Of a stretch of 64,000 nt of DNA, positions 1-7,601 are shown piece after piece (within the stretch, counting starts at the first letter, position 1; each line of letters opens with the position of its first letter). Position numbers and translations under genes: made by a program. This DNA comes from Cellulomonas sp. Leaf334 (GTDB lineage: Bacteria > Actinomycetota > Actinomycetes > Actinomycetales > Cellulomonadaceae). The stretch covers positions 1,842,812-1,906,811 of the forward strand of contig NZ_LMOO01000001.1 of the NCBI RefSeq assembly GCF_001424195.1, given 5' to 3'. The notes under the pieces are model-generated. The model was given only the letters and a program-made list of their open reading frames with translations. It did not search any database and was not told the DNA's origin.

Positions 1-726
1 CCGTTGCTCATCGTCAACCTCGGGGCGCCGTTTCTCATCCGGGCAGGCACGGACCTCGAAGCCGTGGAACACGTCGACGGCTGCGTCGTCACCACTCCCA
101 CGCGCGCGTGGGAGTTCAGCTACCCGACTCCGACCCGGTCCGTCGGCGTCCACTTCAAGCCGTGGGGGCCAGCCCCGTTCCTGCCGATGCCCGCGGCCGA
201 GTTGTGCGACCGGCCGGCGACGGTCGCGCAGATGTGGGGCCAGGTGGCGACTGCTGAGCTGCGAGAGCGGCTGATCACGGCGGACGCACCGCACGAGATG
301 CTGACGTTGCTCGAGGACGAGCTGACGAGGCGGCTGCGCGCGATCGACGGCCTGGACCTCGTGCGCGACATGTGCAGCGTCATCGCGGCGACCGGCGGAG
401 CGGTGCCGATCAGCGACCTCGGGATCGCGAGCGGCGCCAGCAGCACCTATGTGGCGAGGCGGTTCAAGGCGATTGTCGGTGTCACGCCGAAGCGGCTGGC
501 TCGCAGCTACCGCTTCACCTTCACCGTGTTGGCGATCGACGTCGCTGCACCGATCGACTGGGCCGACGTTGCCGCCCGCGCGGGTTACTTCGACCAGGCG
601 CACTTCGTCCACGAGTTCCGGGAGTTCACCGGGCTCACACCGACCCGGTACGTCGAGGTCCGGCGGAGATTCCTGCGCGATCATCCGGGCCACGCGCTGG
701 AGGGCTGGCCACTGCCGGCCGAGTGA
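1..726 (+). CDS. AraC-family transcriptional regulator (5' end missing)
   Basis: The frame is open from the first base of the window, so the gene very probably begins upstream and the TTG at position 4 is not its real start. The C-terminal ~90 residues form an AraC-type double helix-turn-helix: a first helix region around SDLGIASGASSTYVARRFK and a second around WADVAARAGYFDQAHFVHEF, followed by the family's G-x-TP-x-RY ending. The N-terminal part (GAPFLIR..., VGVHFKPWG) resembles the DUF6597-type sensor domain of small-molecule-responding AraC proteins, which normally carries about 30-40 more residues upstream. It lies 62 nt before a reductase-like gene on the same strand and may control it; that link is inferred from position only. 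Confidence 0.85.
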   Translation, partial: PLLIVNLGAPFLIRAGTDLEAVEHVDGCVVTTPTRAWEFSYPTPTRSVGVHFKPWGPAPFLPMPAAELCDRPATVAQMWGQVATAELRERLITADAPHEMLTLLEDELTRRLRAIDGLDLVRDMCSVIAATGGAVPISDLGIASGASSTYVARRFKAIVGVTPKRLARSYRFTFTVLAIDVAAPIDWADVAARAGYFDQAHFVHEFREFTGLTPTRYVEVRRRFLRDHPGHALEGWPLPAE

Positions 727-788
727 ATTCTTACAAGAGCGACCACTCACGACACGCAAGACTTGGGACTCCACCAGAGGAGGAACCC

Positions 789-1370
789 ATGGGGAAAGTG
801 GTCATGAACGCGTCGGTCTCAGTGGATGGCTTCATCGCGGCTGAGAACGACGATCCCGGTCCGCTGTTCGAGTGGCTGGTCAGCGGTGACGTGCCGTTGG
901 ACGACGGCGGAGTCCTGAAGGTGTCGCAGGCGTCCTACGACCACATCCGGCCCTACTGGGACCAGGTCGGCGTGACGGTCGCCGGTCGCCACGTCTTCGA
1001 CATCACGGACGGCTGGGACGGGACGCCTCCGGGCGGGGTCGACCACGTCGTCATCGTGACGCACCGGCCGGCGCCCGAGGGCTGGGACCCTGAGGCGCCG
1101 TTCCACTTCGTCGACAGCATCGAAGCGGCTGTGACCAAGGCGCAGGAGCTCGCGGGCGACCGCATCGTCGAGTTCGCGGCCGGCGACGTCGGCGGCCAGG
1201 CGCTTGCCGCGGGCCTGGTCGACGAGGTGCGTACGGACGTCGCGCCCGTCGTGCTCGGGTCGGGCAAGCGCTACTTCGGGTCGGTCGACGCGCAGCACCT
1301 GCTGGAGGACCCCGACGTGGTTGTCCAGGGGAGCCGGGTGCTCCACCTGTGCTATCGGGTGCGCCGTTGA
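789..1370 (+). CDS. Dihydrofolate reductase family protein (RibD C-terminal-like)
   Basis: This 193-residue protein has the N-terminal signature of the RibD_C/DHFR-like family (VVMNASVSVDGFIA) and the later FAAGDVGGQALAAGLVDEV and PVVLGSGKRYFG elements, which correspond to the nucleotide-binding GG motif and the terminal strand region. Length is normal for stand-alone members. The start is fixed by a strong Shine-Dalgarno (AGAGGAGG, 776-783) five bases before ATG. Members of this family reduce diverse small molecules with NADPH; the substrate here cannot be told from sequence. It may be co-regulated with the AraC gene just upstream. Confidence 0.88.
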   Translation: MGKVVMNASVSVDGFIAAENDDPGPLFEWLVSGDVPLDDGGVLKVSQASYDHIRPYWDQVGVTVAGRHVFDITDGWDGTPPGGVDHVVIVTHRPAPEGWDPEAPFHFVDSIEAAVTKAQELAGDRIVEFAAGDVGGQALAAGLVDEVRTDVAPVVLGSGKRYFGSVDAQHLLEDPDVVVQGSRVLHLCYRVRR

Positions 1371-1565
1371 CCGGAGGTCCGACGACACGCGATGGTCCGG
1401 CGGGGTCGACTCCCTCAGTTCTTGGCGACGGCTCGTACGCTGCGCGGCGTGATGACCTATCTCGGCGGGGACCGGCGCGACGGCAGGGTGGCCGTGACAC
1501 CGTCGCTGAGCACGTCCAAGGTCTGTAGTCCGCGCACGCCCCCGGGTGCACGTACTCCCTGACAC

Positions 1566-1584
1566 GGGTCGCGCAGCGCGACCC
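1566..1584. promoter_or_regulatory. Perfect 9-bp inverted repeat in the 1371-1647 gap
   Basis: GGGTCGCGC-A-GCGCGACCC is a perfect palindrome with a one-base centre. No T-run follows, so an operator or a simple hairpin is more likely than a classical terminator. The rest of the 277-bp gap shows no gene that I can support. Confidence 0.35.
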
Positions 1585-1647
1585 GCGCGGGCGTCGTGTC
1601 GCTGATCCAACGCGCCGCTGCGGACTGCTGCCCCGGTTGCGTGACCG

Positions 1648-2157
1648 ATGCGGCCACGGTTGTCTCGACGCATGGCCCGACTCCTGCTCGACGACGGCAC
1701 GCCGGCCGCCGCGCACCTGTCTGAGCGGCTCACGACGGCGCCAGTGATCTGGCTGGCGACCGTCGACGGCCACGGTCGACCGCACGCGGTCCCCGTCTGG
1801 TTCGTCTGGGCCGACCCCCGCATCGCCATGTTCACGCCCGCAGGCACCGCCAAGGTGCGCCACGTCCGAGCCAACCCGGCAGTCGCTCTGCACCTTGACA
1901 CCCAGGACGACGGGGGGCGCGTGATCACCCTGTCAGGGGCGGCGACGCTCGACGTCCCGGACGAGGTCGACCAGGCCCGCTCCGCCTTCGCCGCGAAGTA
2001 CGAGCCGGCACTTGGCGGAGCACCGATCAGCGGGTGGTTCGCGACGTTCGACCAGCCGGTCACCGTCGAGGTCGAGCGGATCGTCTCCTGGACGTCGACG
2101 CCGACCGGCCCCGACGTCTACGTGGTTCCGACCCCTGCGAGCGGGACGGCCCGATAG
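1648..2157 (+). CDS. Pyridoxamine 5'-phosphate oxidase-fold protein (possibly F420/flavin dependent)
   Basis: The protein shows the split-barrel PNPOx pattern: WLATVDGHGRPHAVPVWFVW early, then AKVRHVRANPAVALHLD and an ITLSGAATLDV strand, as in the actinobacterial PNPOx/F420-binding families. It is 169 residues from this ATG, or 161 from the in-frame ATG at 1672 (MARLLLDD); neither start has a clear Shine-Dalgarno, so the start is uncertain. Members bind FMN or F420 and reduce small organic compounds. The substrate is unknown. Confidence 0.82.
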   Translation: MRPRLSRRMARLLLDDGTPAAAHLSERLTTAPVIWLATVDGHGRPHAVPVWFVWADPRIAMFTPAGTAKVRHVRANPAVALHLDTQDDGGRVITLSGAATLDVPDEVDQARSAFAAKYEPALGGAPISGWFATFDQPVTVEVERIVSWTSTPTGPDVYVVPTPASGTAR

Positions 2158-2202
2158 CCGTCGAGCTGTGGCCTACCGACCTGTGACACGGTGCCGGCCG
2201 CG

Positions 2203-3243
2203 TCAGCTCTCGTCGGGGAACTTCCCCCGGACGGTTCCGTCCATCGCGTCCGCGAGGGCATAGATCACGGGCCAGGCACCCTCGGAGCTGTTGCCGAGCA
2301 CGGTCACCGTGGTGCGGGTCTCCGGGATGTGCGTGGACCGGAACGACGCGCCGGCGTCGTAGCCCTCCAGGATGAGCGACGAGTTGCGTCGGCCGAGCCA
2401 GAAGCCCATCCCGTACCGCTTGTGCTCCGACGGCACGTCGAAACGCGGCCGGATCATCTCGGCGAGCGTGCCGGGCGACACGATCCGGTCGTCCAGCAAC
2501 GCGTTCCAGAACCGGTGCAGGTCGTCGGCGGTAAAGTACATCCCGCCGTCACCGTTCCCGCGGACCGGGAGGTGCAGCAGGTTGGTGCGGTTGCCGTCCT
2601 CGTCCAGGTACCCGAGCGCGACGTCCCCGGGGAGGTCGTCGGTGCGGAGGAAGGCCGACCCGACGAGCCCTGCCCGGTCGCAGACCTCGGTCTGGACCAG
2701 CTCGTGGTACCCGCGGCCGCTGACGCGCTCCGCGACGAGCGCGAGCACCATGTACCCGCCGTTGCAGTACGAGAAGCGCTCGCCGGGCGGGAACTTCTGC
2801 GGGAAGCCGTCGAGGGCGGGCAGGAACGCCTCGGTCTCGGCAAGCAGGTGCAGCGGCACGGAGAAGACGTGTTCGTCGATCTCCCCGTCGCCCTCCTCGT
2901 CGATGTAGTCGCCGATGCCGGAGGTGTGGGTGAGCAGGTGCTCGATCGTCACCGCGTCGTCGATGAGCGGAAGGTCGTCGCCGAGGATCGGACGCACCAG
3001 GTCACCGAGTCCGAGCGTCCCGGCCTCGACGAGCCGCAGGATCACGAGCGCGGTGAAGCTCTTGTTGCCGCTGGCGCACGAGATGCGGGTGCTCGGGGTG
3101 TGGGGGACGCCGAGGGCGCGGTTCGCGAACCCCTCGCAGCGCTCGAGCGTGCGCGTGTCCCCGACGTCGATGGTGATCACGCCGGTGAACGAGTCCGCTG
3201 CGACGGCGGCATCGAGCGCCTCGGGGGTGATGGGAACGGTCAT
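2203..3243 (-). CDS. Serine hydrolase, beta-lactamase / DD-peptidase fold
   Basis: The 346-residue product has the class C beta-lactamase-fold active-site series: SxxK (SGNK, Ser58-Lys61), a YxN motif (SYCNGGYM) and the preceding TIEHLLTHTSGIGDY loop that marks the Pfam beta-lactamase family. No signal peptide is visible after the ATG at 3243-3241, so it is probably cytoplasmic and more likely an esterase or peptidase-like hydrolase than a true beta-lactamase. The frame is open further upstream on this strand, but that stretch has no family similarity. It is convergent with the PNPOx gene and divergent from the HEAT/MerR operon. Confidence 0.88.
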   Translation of the reverse strand: MTVPITPEALDAAVAADSFTGVITIDVGDTRTLERCEGFANRALGVPHTPSTRISCASGNKSFTALVILRLVEAGTLGLGDLVRPILGDDLPLIDDAVTIEHLLTHTSGIGDYIDEEGDGEIDEHVFSVPLHLLAETEAFLPALDGFPQKFPPGERFSYCNGGYMVLALVAERVSGRGYHELVQTEVCDRAGLVGSAFLRTDDLPGDVALGYLDEDGNRTNLLHLPVRGNGDGGMYFTADDLHRFWNALLDDRIVSPGTLAEMIRPRFDVPSEHKRYGMGFWLGRRNSSLILEGYDAGASFRSTHIPETRTTVTVLGNSSEGAWPVIYALADAMDGTVRGKFPDES

Positions 3244-3347
3244 GGTGAGACTCCGTCGGGGGTGAGGCCGGGCACGGTGCCCATCCTTCCAGCGGCGCCG
3301 CTCCGCACGACAGGGCAATAGGTGGGGACGATCCTGATGCGCCTCCC

Positions 3348-3378
3348 TTGACCTTGACACCGTGTCAGGGTTTTCGAT
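3348..3378 (+). promoter_or_regulatory. MerR-type promoter with dyad operator
   Basis: A -35 TTGACC (3348-3353) and a weak -10 TTCGAT (3373-3378) are separated by 19 bp. This is the overlong spacer typical of MerR-controlled promoters. Within it lies the dyad CC(T)TGACAC-c-GTGTCAGGG (3352-3370, one mismatch). It precedes the HEAT-MerR gene pair, so autoregulation by the MerR protein encoded at 4065-5078 is the simple reading. Confidence 0.68.
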
Positions 3379-3398
3379 GAGGTCAGGAGGTGGTCCCG

Positions 3399-4061
3399 GT
3401 GACCCACGCACGGACGAGCTCGCGACTGCGGAGCGCCCTGTCGGCGCAGGCGCCGTCGACCCGGCTGCAGGCAGCGCTCGCCGCGGGGAGTGCCCCGGCG
3501 GTCGAGGACGTCGAGGTGCTGGTCGAGCGGTGCGCGATCGAGCCGGACTTCTACGTGCGCGACATGCTGACGTGGGCACTGGTCCGGAACGACACCGCGA
3601 CCGTGGTCGAGCGGCTCCTGCCCGAGCTCGGTTCCGACGTCGCGCAGGCGCGGGCACAGGCGCTGCACACCCTGTCCAAGATCGGGGACCCGGACACCTG
3701 GCCCGCGATCACCCCGGCGCTCCTGCTCGACGACGACGACGAGGTCGCCCGCACGGCGTGGCGGACCGCCGCGGGCCTGGTCCCGGTCGGTGCGGAGGCC
3801 GCACTGGCGGAGACGTTGTCGACGCAGCTCGACCGTGGCGGGCGCGAGGTGCAGCTGAGCCTCAGTCGCGCGCTCGTCGCGCTCGGTGAGGGGGCGGCGG
3901 CCGTCGTCGAGCGGGCCACGTCCGACCCCGACCCCGGCGTGAGCGCGCACGCGGTCGCGACCGTGCGGCTGATGGAGGACCCCGACGAGGGATTCGACGC
4001 GGCGATCTTCGAGGCACGCCGGGTCGTCGCGCTGCGCGCCGCACCTGACGTGACGGGCTGA
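3399..4061 (+). CDS. HEAT-repeat protein
   Basis: I start this 220-residue protein at GTG 3399 because AGGAGG (3385-3390) sits 8 nt upstream; an in-frame GTG at 3390 overlaps that site. The protein is made of about five helical pairs of HEAT/PBS-lyase type (for example AQARAQALHTLSKIGDPDTWPA and EVARTAWRTAAGLV), acidic and without a signal peptide. It ends 3 nt before a MerR gene whose effector domain is also built of HEAT repeats. The two proteins are probably partners in one sensory unit. No catalytic motif is visible. Confidence 0.8.
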   Translation: MTHARTSSRLRSALSAQAPSTRLQAALAAGSAPAVEDVEVLVERCAIEPDFYVRDMLTWALVRNDTATVVERLLPELGSDVAQARAQALHTLSKIGDPDTWPAITPALLLDDDDEVARTAWRTAAGLVPVGAEAALAETLSTQLDRGGREVQLSLSRALVALGEGAAAVVERATSDPDPGVSAHAVATVRLMEDPDEGFDAAIFEARRVVALRAAPDVTG

Positions 4062-4064
4062 GCG

Positions 4065-5078
4065 ATGCTGATCGGCGAGGTCTCCGAGCAGTCCGGGATC
4101 AGCGCCCGGATGCTGCGCCACTACGACAAGATCGGCCTCGTCTCGCCCACGGGCCGCACGCACGGCGGGTACCGGCAGTACTCGGCGGACGACGTCCGGC
4201 GGCTCTTCCACGTGGAGGGGCTCCGCTCGCTGGGCCTCAGCCTGCAGGAGATCGCCACGGTGCTCGGAGACCTCGCGTTCGACCCGGCGCCGATGGTGGA
4301 GGAGATCATCGACCGCACGCGCCAGCGGCTCGCCCAAGAGGAGGAGCTGCTGCGCAGGCTGACCCAGGTCCACACCAGCAACCCCGCCGCGTGGTCCGAC
4401 GTGCTGCACACCATCGGGCTGCTGCGCGGCCTCGAAGCCGGCGACCCGTCGTCGCGGCAGCGCCTCGTCCTGACGCTCACCGGCCGGGGCGGCGACGCCG
4501 TCCCCCTCACCGAGGCGGCGCTGAGCGAGTCCGAGCCCAACGTCTCGGGCGCGCTCTACTGGGCGCTCGCGCGCACCGGCGACGCCGCCGTCCCGGACCT
4601 CGCGGAGGCACTCGGCTCGTCGGACGCCGAGCGACGACGGCGGGCCGTGATGGCGCTCGAGAAGGTCGGCACCCCGGACGCCCTCAGGGTCCTTGCCGAC
4701 GCGTTCCAGCATCCCGACCCGTTCGTCGCTGGACGTGGCGCGCTCGCGCGCGGCGCTCGCGGTGACGCGGACGCCGTCCCCGCTCTGGTCGCCCTCGTGG
4801 TCGCCGGACGGGACGACATCCACGCAGCCGACACGCTCGGCGTGCTGGCGGAACGGCACGGCTGCGCGAGCGAGATCGTGCGCGTCCTCTCCGGGGAGCT
4901 GGCCGGCGCGTCCGCCGCCTCCCGCCGGCGACTGACCGCAGCACTCGCCGAGATCCCCGGGCCCGCGGCCGAGGCGACGCTCACCGCACTCGTCGACGAC
5001 CCCGACCGCGGCGTCGCCCTCACCGCGACGTCCGTCCTGCGCGCCCGCTCCACCGACGGTCGACGACGCGTGCCGTGA
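4065..5078 (+). CDS. MerR-family regulator with C-terminal HEAT repeats
   Basis: Residues 1-70 are a MerR winged helix-turn-helix (MLIGEVSEQSGISARMLRHY, then GYRQYSADDVRRLFHVEGLR). Residues ~75-115 form the dimerising helix (EEIIDRTRQRLAQEEELLRR). From ~125 to the end there are repeated HEAT-type helix pairs (TGDAAVPDLAEALGSSDAE, VGTPDALRVLADAFQHPDPF, GDADAVPALVALV). The 337-residue length is about 200 above a minimal MerR protein, all of it in the repeats. It is coupled to the HEAT gene upstream and likely controls both through the dyad at 3352-3370. The repeat domain presumably senses a protein or large ligand; that is inference. Confidence 0.9.
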   Translation: MLIGEVSEQSGISARMLRHYDKIGLVSPTGRTHGGYRQYSADDVRRLFHVEGLRSLGLSLQEIATVLGDLAFDPAPMVEEIIDRTRQRLAQEEELLRRLTQVHTSNPAAWSDVLHTIGLLRGLEAGDPSSRQRLVLTLTGRGGDAVPLTEAALSESEPNVSGALYWALARTGDAAVPDLAEALGSSDAERRRRAVMALEKVGTPDALRVLADAFQHPDPFVAGRGALARGARGDADAVPALVALVVAGRDDIHAADTLGVLAERHGCASEIVRVLSGELAGASAASRRRLTAALAEIPGPAAEATLTALVDDPDRGVALTATSVLRARSTDGRRRVP

Positions 5079-5108
5079 CTCGTCGACATCCCGTCGGGGC
5101 CCTGGTCG

Positions 5109-5657
5109 TCACCGACGTGGGACCTGCTCCGCCAACGAGGCACGCATCAGGATCCCGACCCCGCCGGAGAACTCGATGCCGGTCAGGCGCGACGAGCGCA
5201 TGACCTCCTCGAAGTACCACCGTCGGTGCAGCTCGATCGAGGCCAGGTTCCGTGGGTTCACGACGTAGAAGACCTCGTCTGCGCGGTCCGCGACCCACTG
5301 CACGCGCGCCGCGGTCAGAGCGAGCGCGACGCCCTGTCGCCGCCACGAGGGATCGACCGTGACCCCGCCGAGATAGTGACCCGTCGGGGCTGCGTCGACG
5401 ACCGCCGTGTGGTGGTAGGTCTGGGCCCAGCCGACGATGATCGGGTCACCTGCCTGCGACGGGCACTGCGCGACGAGGACGCAGCGGTCCGGGTTCTCCA
5501 CTGCGCGGCGGTACGCATCCGGATGAGCCGGCCTGCCTGCCCGTCGCTGGATCTCCTGCACGGCCTCGACATCCCCCGGTGCTGCCGGCCGCAGGGACAC
5601 CTGCGCTGGTCCGTGCCCCGCGCCGGGCTGGAAAGGGGCGAAGCCAGGCATGTGCAC
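5109..5657 (-). CDS. GNAT-family N-acetyltransferase
   Basis: The 182-residue protein carries the GNAT core: YLGGVTVDPSWRRQGVALAL, with the RxxGxA acetyl-CoA pyrophosphate-binding loop (RRQGVA), followed by VFYVVNPRNLASIELHRRWYF typical of the last helix-strand unit. It follows the MmcQ/YjbR gene by 4 nt in the same direction and is probably co-transcribed. The GTG at 5657 or ATG at 5651 could start translation. The acceptor substrate is unknown. Confidence 0.88.
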   Translation of the reverse strand: MHMPGFAPFQPGAGHGPAQVSLRPAAPGDVEAVQEIQRRAGRPAHPDAYRRAVENPDRCVLVAQCPSQAGDPIIVGWAQTYHHTAVVDAAPTGHYLGGVTVDPSWRRQGVALALTAARVQWVADRADEVFYVVNPRNLASIELHRRWYFEEVMRSSRLTGIEFSGGVGILMRASLAEQVPRR

Positions 5658-5661
5658 GACG

Positions 5662-6042
5662 TTATCGGGGTCGATCGGGGCCGCCGAAGGGCTCGGCAGG
5701 ATGGGCGAGGTCGTAGGTCCGGGCGATCTTCTGCGGGACGACCATGCGCCAGGCGTCGATGACGAGCTCGCGTGCCTCGGCCGGGTCGAGCGCCGCGAGC
5801 TCGGCTTCCACCCAGTTGAACCGCAGGTCGGACTCCCGCGGCAGGTGGAACGTGCGTGGGTCGCTCGCCACGAGCGCTGCCCGCTCCTCCCTGGGGAAGG
5901 CGAAGCCCATGACCCGCTCGTCGAGGGAGAACGCGACGTAGACGATCTGCTTGACGCGGAACTTCAGCCGGCCGCGCACGTAGACCGGGGTGGACCGCTC
6001 CAGCTCGGTGCCCAGCGATCGGACATCCTCGAGGACGGCCAT
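5662..6042 (-). CDS. MmcQ/YjbR family protein
   Basis: This 126-residue protein matches the small YjbR/MmcQ fold: VAFSLDERVMGFAFPREERAAL, then FNWVEAELAALDPAEARELVIDAWRMVVP, which ends in the conserved W-x-x-V-P-x-K helix (WRMVVPQKIA). Family members have a double-wing DNA-binding-like fold but no settled molecular function. It is the first gene of a two-gene unit with the acetyltransferase at 5109-5657. Confidence 0.85.
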   Translation of the reverse strand: MAVLEDVRSLGTELERSTPVYVRGRLKFRVKQIVYVAFSLDERVMGFAFPREERAALVASDPRTFHLPRESDLRFNWVEAELAALDPAEARELVIDAWRMVVPQKIARTYDLAHPAEPFGGPDRPR

Positions 6043-6117
6043 GCCTCATGGTCACACGAGGCCTCGGGAGCCGTGGCGAGAACCGGATCGGGCGTGACAC
6101 TCCCAGGCGTGCCGCGC

Positions 6118-6216
6118 TCAGGACCGGCCCACGCGGAAGGCGGCCAGGATGACGTGCTCGAGCTCGGGATCGTCCGGCTCCGGAGCGCCCCACCGTGCGA
6201 GCTCCTCAGCCTCTCC
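6118..6216 (-). other. Possible orphan coding tail downstream of the methyltransferase
   Basis: On the minus strand, a frame ending at 6118 (…PDDPELEHVILAAFRVGRS) keeps normal third-position GC usage for about 30 codons just after the methyltransferase stop. It has no ATG/GTG/TTG start of its own. It could be the relic of a lost gene, or chance. I do not assign a function. Confidence 0.25.
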
Positions 6217-6964
6217 GGCGGGCGACGAGCTGCCAGATCCTGGCTGTCCGGACGTAGGGCTCGCGGTCGCAGAGGGCGAGCTCGAGTGTCTCCAGCTGAG
6301 CGTAGAAGTCCGGCTCGTGCTTGCGGCCGTCGTCGGTGACGTAGTCGGTGACGCACCGGATGCCGTAGCGCGTGACCGTGGAGAAGCCGACGTCCGCCAG
6401 GGCGTCGATGGCCTCGTCGGCACCGACCCGGCGCACCTCCTGGCCGAACGTCTGCGTCCGGATGGTCGGCGCGTCGAGGAGGTCGGTGGCTTCGCCCAGG
6501 TCCGCGCGACGGATCGCCGCCGTCAGGAGCTCTGCCGGCGGGTTGGGAGCCATGAGCGAGATCGCGCCTCCGTCGGCGACCACGCCGGCGAGGACACGCA
6601 CGACCGAGGTCGTGTCGGGCCGGTACTGGATCACGTTGTGGCACAGCACGAGGTCGAACGACCCGAGCCCCAGGGTGGGGATGTCCTCCAGGCCCGAGCG
6701 GATCGTGCTCAGGTCGGCACGTGAACGTGCCTGTGCGAGCAGGGCCTCGGACTGGTCGAGGACGGTGACGTCGTGGCCCGCGTCAGCCAGCGGTGCCGCA
6801 TCGCTGCCGTCGCCGCCCCCGACGTCGAGCACCCGCAGGGGTCCCCCGCCGATCGTCGTGCACGTGCGGGTCAGCGTCTCCGCCGCGACGCGGTAGCGGA
6901 GGCGTCCCCACGGGGCTTCCTGCCAGGCCCGCCAGTCATCGAGGTGGTTGTCGACGTCGGTCAC
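6206..6964 (-). CDS. Class I SAM-dependent methyltransferase
   Basis: The 252-residue protein has motif I LRVLDVGGGDGSDAAPLADAG, motif II acidic end (VTVLDQSEALLAQA) and motif IV/V (FDLVLCHNVIQYRPD, GGAISLMAPN), giving a complete Rossmann-fold methyltransferase. The N-terminal WRAWQEAPWGRLRYRVAAETL and the C-terminal region resemble the SmtA/CmoM-like group, but the substrate cannot be assigned. It starts opposite an acetyltransferase gene with about 115 bp between them. Confidence 0.88.
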   Translation of the reverse strand: MTDVDNHLDDWRAWQEAPWGRLRYRVAAETLTRTCTTIGGGPLRVLDVGGGDGSDAAPLADAGHDVTVLDQSEALLAQARSRADLSTIRSGLEDIPTLGLGSFDLVLCHNVIQYRPDTTSVVRVLAGVVADGGAISLMAPNPPAELLTAAIRRADLGEATDLLDAPTIRTQTFGQEVRRVGADEAIDALADVGFSTVTRYGIRCVTDYVTDDGRKHEPDFYAQLETLELALCDREPYVRTARIWQLVARRRG

Positions 6965-7079
6965 ACCGCGACCCTACGGCCGCGGCCGGCGGGTCATTTT
7001 CGCTTCGGCTCCGCGCCACCCCGCCCTACGCTGCGAGGGCGCGCCCGGGCTGGGCGTGCCCCGCGAGCCGGAGGCGACG

Positions 7080-7583
7080 GTGCTGATCCGACCCGAACGC
7101 CCCGACGACGTCGACGCGATCGATCGGCTGACCGTCGCCGCCTTCGAGCCGCAGTGGTTCAGCGACGGTTCCGAGGCGCCGATCATCCGGGCGCTGCGGG
7201 CGTCGGGCGACCTGACGCTCTCGCTCGTGGCGGAGGACGACGGCGACGTCATCGGGCACGTCGCGTTCTCGCCCGTGACGATCGACGGGTCGCACGACGG
7301 CTGGTTCGGGCTCGGGCCGATCTCCGTCCGGCTCGACCGGCAGCGGCGGGGTGTCGGTCGGGCACTCGTGGCTGAGGGTCTGCGCCGGTTGCGGGAGAGC
7401 GAGGCGCGCGGCTGCGCGCTCATCGGTGATCCGACCATCTACCACCGACTGGGCTTCCGGGGCGACGGCACGCTGTCGCACCTCGGACTGGACCGGGCCT
7501 CCGTCCAGCACATCACCTTCTCGGGCCCGTCGCCGCGTGGCGAGCTGCGGTTCGCGCCTGCGTTCGACGCCGCGGGTCACTGA
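7080..7583 (+). CDS. GNAT-family N-acetyltransferase
   Basis: The 167-residue protein begins MLIRPERPDDVDAIDRLTVAAF, a standard GNAT opening, and has the acetyl-CoA loop LGPISVRLDRQRRGVGRALV (Q/RxxGxG/A) followed by the ALIGDPTIYHRLGFR strand-helix typical of the YhbS/COG3153 group. I chose GTG 7080 because GGAG lies 6 nt upstream; GTG 7056 is also in frame. Substrate unknown. Confidence 0.88.
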   Translation: MLIRPERPDDVDAIDRLTVAAFEPQWFSDGSEAPIIRALRASGDLTLSLVAEDDGDVIGHVAFSPVTIDGSHDGWFGLGPISVRLDRQRRGVGRALVAEGLRRLRESEARGCALIGDPTIYHRLGFRGDGTLSHLGLDRASVQHITFSGPSPRGELRFAPAFDAAGH

Positions 7584-7601
7584 GCGCACCCTCTCCACCG
7601 G

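Noticed and set aside
1051-1893. Minus-strand frames over the reductase and PNPOx genes
   Set aside because: Arg/Pro-rich composition without motifs; the plus-strand genes are well supported.
2203-3243. True beta-lactamase antibiotic resistance gene
   Set aside because: The fold and SxxK/YxN motifs fit, but no signal peptide is present and many family members are esterases or peptidases.
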